This document shows, one piece after another, positions 59,560 to 64,000 of a stretch of 64,000 nucleotides of DNA. Origin of the DNA: Nageia nagi. Lineage: Eukaryota > Pinophyta. The notes beneath the pieces were generated by a model that searched no databases, was not told where the DNA came from, and saw only the letters and a list, made by a program, of their open reading frames with translations. The stretch spans positions 99,634,001 through 99,698,000 of the forward strand of contig JBITNC010000001.1 in assembly GCA_050084985.1 (NCBI GenBank), read 5' to 3'. Each line of letters opens with the position of its first letter. Position 1 is the stretch's first letter. The position numbers were made by a program, and so were the translations under genes.

Positions 59560-59930
59560 AGTAAAGGGACCTTAACAATTTGTAACTATTAAGGTAGAAG
59601 GAATTATGTATAATAGAAAAGTTGTGGTACTCATTGATGGAGGAGCTACTCATAATTTCATATATGAAGAATTCATTAAAAATAAGGGATTCAAAATCAA
59701 AGAATTATTTGAATTTGATGTAGCAATTGGAAATGGTAGCATAGCTACTAGCCACAAGCTAGTGGAAAATATCAAAGTTAAATTGGGAGATTATGCAGTC
59801 ACTAGTGACTTCTACATTCTTCCCCTTGGAGGATTACCACACATAATGCTTGGGGTACAGTGATTGTATACACTAGGATAAATGGTTTCCAACTAAAAAA
59901 TATTAGATATGAAGTTTAAAATGAATGGAA
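59560..59930 (+). pseudogene. E5 aspartyl protease (Ty3/gypsy)
   Basis: The frame 59606-59863 contains VVLIDGGATHNFI (active site, D-G-G where D-S/T-G is usual), then FYILPLGGLPHIMLGVQ, the closing strand of gypsy proteases. A TGA (59862-59864) replaces the Trp codon of the usual LGVQWL, after which LYTLG is still readable. The domain is otherwise complete in length. With a Gly in place of Ser/Thr and the stop, it is probably inactive. Confidence 0.85.
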
Positions 59931-60109
59931 AAGAGGTGGTACTGCATGGCATGAAGGAACTAGGAGAAGCAACTATCGAGTTCATAGAATAGAAGCTACT
60001 CAAAAGAAGAAGGCACCACTTGAAGATTCTTGGAATAACCAAGAAGATGTTGTTGTAGAAATGGATTTTTCTAATTACTTAAGGGAAAGCAATTTTGGGA
60101 GGGTGTACT
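59910..60109 (+). pseudogene. E5 pol C-terminal scrap joined to the protease end
   Basis: After KFKMNGKEVVLHGM (post-protease strand) the sequence passes in under 100 nt to APLEDSWNNQEDVVVEMDF, which resembles the final residues of a gypsy polyprotein after integrase. The 3' LTR follows at 60110. The same junction in E4 shows a family-level deletion. Confidence 0.6.
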
Positions 60110-61616
60110 TGTAATGTTCCAATTATTTAAGTGTTTTCCCCATTTCAACTTTGATAAATGGGAACATTAATTTGAGAATGTTTTAGTCTATTTTTGTAGA
60201 AATTATGAAAAATGATGTAAAATCCACTTAGAGATAAAATAAATCTCTAATTATGGAATAAATGGCCCTTTTATTTATTTATTTTTATTTAGATATTTTT
60301 TAACATACCAATAAATATTGTATTTGTGATACCAATGCAACTATAATTGTAAATGCAATATTAGTCTCATTATATGAGGCATTGTATATTTTAAAATTGA
60401 TGATTGTAATACTGGAATTAAATGTATCTATAATAATTAATACTCCCTTATTAGAGGTATAGCATCCCCCTAGGTGATATACTGACTACGAGGATATTTG
60501 GAGTTCCAAGGATGGACCTAACACTTCAAACTAGGCATTGATATTCTCAAGGCAAGTAGATGGCCCTAGAGCATGGATGTTAGAAATGGGAGCATCCCAA
60601 GACCCCATATTGGCCTTCCTAGGCATAGAACCAATGGAAATAATCATAAGGAGCTCTATTATCACTCCCTCTTAGATTTTGGCTTTCTCAATCCATGGAA
60701 GTGATTTCACATATCCCAAGGATTCCCATCTTGGATGTTGCATACATGAGTATGTAGAACATATCTCTCCATTATAAGATCCTCCAAATGCAATATTATA
60801 AGATGATCACCCTCACCTATAAAAGGAGAACTTATAGTCATTATGAGACATGCTAAATTTGATTATAAACCTTTTATTTTAGATTGATTGGAGACTCTAT
60901 CTTCGCCACTTATGGGGAGACCTACATTTGAGGTATCGAAGGGAGAGGAGGCTACCTTTATACTTACTCTAGCCATATTGAGAGGAATGTTATTGATTCC
61001 ATCATAGTTGTTGTAGAGGAGACCTGGTCTTACATCATTGCTTCTAGGATTGATTAGGCCCTATATCCATCTAATATAACCCTATAGGAGAAAGTCCTAG
61101 CACAAACTCCATAGGTTGACAAAAATATTATAATTATGCTTTATCATTACTTATCAATACAATTACTTTTTATTATTGAAACATTGCTATTTTTCTCCTA
61201 TTCTTGGACATTGGATTTGAAAGCATTTTTTATTATTGAATTGCTATTTATCATTCATGGTTGTAATGTTGGATTTGGAGTGCTATTTTCATTATATAAT
61301 TCTTGTTTCATCTCTCCAACTAGGATGTTGGTTTTATAGAGGTATTTTGGCACTATTAATTCATAATTTTTCTCCTTGATTGAGTCATTGAAATATTAGA
61401 GGTATTTGCACTTTCAATTTAGTATTATAGACAATATAGCTAGATGTTAAGTTTTTTTGTGATTTTTAGATTAATATTGTTAAAATTATCATCTTCATAA
61501 ATTCATTGGATATTTGGTGCATGTTTGAGCTTATTTTGGTTAGTTTTAAAGCCAAAATCCAAACATCCCTCTCTTAGGGCATGTTTGAGGAATGAGCCCA
61601 AAAATAGCTCATCACA
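60110..61616 (+). repeat. E5 3' LTR (1507 bp)
   Basis: Starts TGTAATGTTCC and ends ATAGCTCATCACA. Diverged from the 5' LTR by many scattered substitutions and small indels, so an old insertion. Confidence 0.88.
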
Positions 61617-63820
61617 TGGTACAATAACCTCTTATGCAATCAGATCATTTAATAAGATGTGAATACAAAAGTTTTCAAAATATAATTTAGGTATTCAATA
61701 TTCTTCAATGTTTTAGATATATCCATTGTCCAAGCATATCCTCAATTGAACCCAACACTCGTATGTACTTGGTACTAAGACTTTCCTAGGAATTTTGTGA
61801 GGATTAGGATAACCCTTATCATATAATTAAATGCATCCTACCCTATATGATTTAGAATATTTACACCATCCCAATATCCAAAACCATCACATCAAGAGTT
61901 CAACATAGTAGAAATTATAATAATATGTTGAACAAGCATTCATATGAAACTCCATTCTTGATCTCGATAGGGTCATAGTCAAACTTGATTGACTACCTTT
62001 ATTCCTTGATCTTGGAGCACGACAATAAAAAAACAGTCTCAAATCATAATATTTTAAAATATCATTAAATTACCAAATAATTATTCATATGAATAAATGT
62101 TGAAACTATATTGAATATCATCTCTACCAAGATGTCAACTATTAATTCCAAACATTTTTATCATCCTCATATTTTAAATAAAAAGGTACATACTAATGTT
62201 CTATAAACCCATAATTGAAATGGTGGATAAAAACTACCAAATTTTATATTTTTAATGAGCTCATAACATATCATACTCAAGCCTAATTCTTATACCTTTA
62301 TATTGTAATACCATAAATTTTACTTGCATCAGTTTTCAATATCTACTTCTCCATATTAAAGGAGTAAAATTGGATTCACTAAAGAACTATGACACAAAAC
62401 TAAAATAAAATAAACCTAACTAGGCATAACTAAATATATGTCATTGAATCCTAGGAGAAGAGACATTGGGTGGTTGAACAATTCATATCAAAGTTCCTTT
62501 GAAATTACTTAGATCAAGGGGAATTATTAGCAACCAATACACTATACTATTTTTCATATAAGGTTGTCATATATGGATAGGAAATTGATCATAAATAAAA
62601 TTTACGATGGTTGATACATACGAAGAAAACTAATAAAGTTTTAAATAACAAAAGGGAGAGACATCAAATATAGATTCAAATATTGGGAGCGAACAATCAA
62701 CATTCCAATATAGTGGAACCATCATCCATCATCCAATGGGAATCGTTAAAGGGGTAATAATGATGTATACCCAAGAGAGACAAATTTACAAATAGAATAC
62801 CAAGAATAAATAAAATATAGATATAAAACAAAATATTTTGAGATAAAACCATATGGTAAAAGAAATTGAATGAAATATTACTTTAAATATAATGCAGTAT
62901 CGCCATATCAAACTAATGGAAGGTAGACATAAATTCTTGAAGAGTTGAAAATCTATTCATACACATATATATCTCACAAAACATTATAAATATGGTATAA
63001 TGAATATGCCCCTAAAGTAACAAATCTTCATCTAAAACTTTCTTGTAATGAGATAACTAAATTCACTATAAATTCATTTTGACTTCTTCTAGCAAGCCAG
63101 AGAGAAGAGATGGTATGACACAAAATGATTCAACTTCATGCAAATCAAATATTATTAAATGTAACTACATGACTTACGGTATTCCCTATGGGTTGTTAGT
63201 GATTCAATGATAAATCATCTCCTTGTTCTTACCTAATGATTCCCATGATCAACTCATCTTTGGTTCACTCAATCCTCCAATTTGACTCTCCCATTGAGTT
63301 TACTTGTATTTTTCATCAAAAACAATCTCAAATCCAATATTAATCTGATAAAAATATCATACATATCTATGTGAAATTAATCATATCACATAATTGATCC
63401 AAATTTATTTCAAGCACCTCGTAATAAGTTGGTTTATACCAAGTGCATAATGGGTGGGTCATTATACCTTTACTATGATTTTCCATTAACCTCAACCAAT
63501 ATATACCTCCAACTCCATGGGTAATACCACCTTCCTACATAAACACTTTTATTACAATTTCCTCCTTATGCAATATTGGACCTTCCTCTGCTTTCATCTA
63601 GAATACACACACACCAAGAAACCTTTTGTATATGTAGGTAATTATATATGTAAAATACTTATGCTTGTATTTTTATATAGTTATGTACCAAATTTCATTA
63701 AAAATTCTTTCAAAATGTCTAGTTAGGATATGAAATTCAATTTATATCAAATTCGGTAGCCTTAAGGCCTGATAAAATACTTAAGGGAAGATAAGGGTGC
63801 AAAATACTCTAAGGTAATAG
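61617..63820. other. AT-rich stretch, no gene recognised
   Basis: Continuation of the DNA at 54410-54988. No reading frame with a recognisable domain, and no repeat boundary before 63821. An open frame at 63517-63726 has no domain. Confidence 0.45.
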
Positions 63821-64000
63821 TGTTAACACCTAAAAAGGAATTTTAATTTAATTAAAATACCCTTTTTAGTTATTTTAAATGATAAATTTAATTTATTAAA
63901 TAAATACCTTTATCAATGTGCACTCTCATCTCCCTTCATGTTTTATCGTTATAGGTTGGATGGCATCATAATAAGCCCAAGGAGGAGCCTTGGAAATCTA
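63821..64000 (+). repeat. Start of another family-B LTR, cut by the window end
   Basis: TGTTAACACCTAAAAAGG at 63821 and the following 180 bp match the start of the E2 LTRs (32658, 40110), including the two A/T near-palindromes. No strong purine tract precedes it, so it is probably a 5' LTR or solo LTR. Confidence 0.8.

Larger units (their letters stand above)
54989..61616 (+). mobile_element. E5: family-A Ty3/gypsy element, gag-protease only
   Basis: The LTRs at 54989-56494 (1506 bp) and 60110-61616 (1507 bp) frame a 3.6-kb interior. It holds a methionine-tRNA primer site, an unusually long leader (about 2 kb) with degenerate tandem units, gag (about 58460-59330), protease (about 59560-59860) and then directly the last residues of pol. 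Reverse transcriptase, RNase H and integrase are missing. Flanking pentamers are TGGTG (54984-54988) and TGGTA (61617-61621), a target duplication with one change. E4 shares the same pol deletion. Confidence 0.86.

Overview
The window looks like a piece of a large, AT-rich, gene-poor plant nuclear genome. Plant-type LTR retrotransposons, a plant L1-type LINE and plant-mobile-domain remnants point that way. The number of old, nested and mutually diverged elements would suit a gymnosperm-sized genome, but that is inference. I found no confident single-copy host gene. Nearly everything that can be identified is transposon-derived.

Layout. (1) 1-14992: a minus-strand Ty3/gypsy element (E1) with gag at the right, protease at the left and its 5' LTR at 14215-14992. 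It is split by a younger plus-strand Ty1/copia-type insertion at 1203-12869. That insertion is a tandem array, LTR-internal-LTR-internal-LTR (2201, 2531, 2203, 2531 and 2201 bp), with one 5-bp target duplication (GTTAA) around the whole array. Its internal units keep gag, a protease stub and scraps of integrase, and have lost reverse transcriptase. (2) 14993-16599: the right-hand end of another gypsy element (E4, family A) into which E1 appears to be inserted, giving a nest three deep. (3) 16600-25690: mostly featureless AT-rich DNA with a long AT/GT microsatellite, two old tandem duplications, a SINE-like piece and a minus-strand LINE-tail remnant. (4) 25690-32657: an unrecognised repeated coding remnant, then a decayed L1-type LINE. 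(5) 32658-40814: plus-strand gypsy element E2 (family B). (6) 40815-46081: a second copy of the unrecognised remnant, a short tandem/inverted repeat block and a copia-type LTR relic. (7) 46082-54404: minus-strand gypsy element E3 (family B) with a perfect CTTTT target duplication. (8) 54989-61616: plus-strand gypsy element E5 (family A). (9) 63821 to the end: the start of another family-B LTR.

Two themes stand out. First, no LTR element here shows reverse transcriptase in the part visible. The copia array and families A and B each have a lineage-specific deletion of pol that is shared between copies, so they look like non-autonomous families using enzymes in trans. The only reverse transcriptase is that of the LINE, and its catalytic Asp-Asp pair is lost. 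Family B also carries an antisense plant-mobile-domain (PMD) remnant and a tandem repeat just inside the 3' LTR.

Second, the copia LTR has unusual architecture. Its U3 is packed with TCCGG and TGACRTCA motifs, followed by five exact-period 31-bp repeats and a TATA box. Downstream, in what should be transcribed leader, are twelve small hairpins. They share one hexanucleotide loop (TTGGTG, with two one-base variants) but use six different, internally complementary stems. This array, present in all three LTRs, is the most novel signal in the window.
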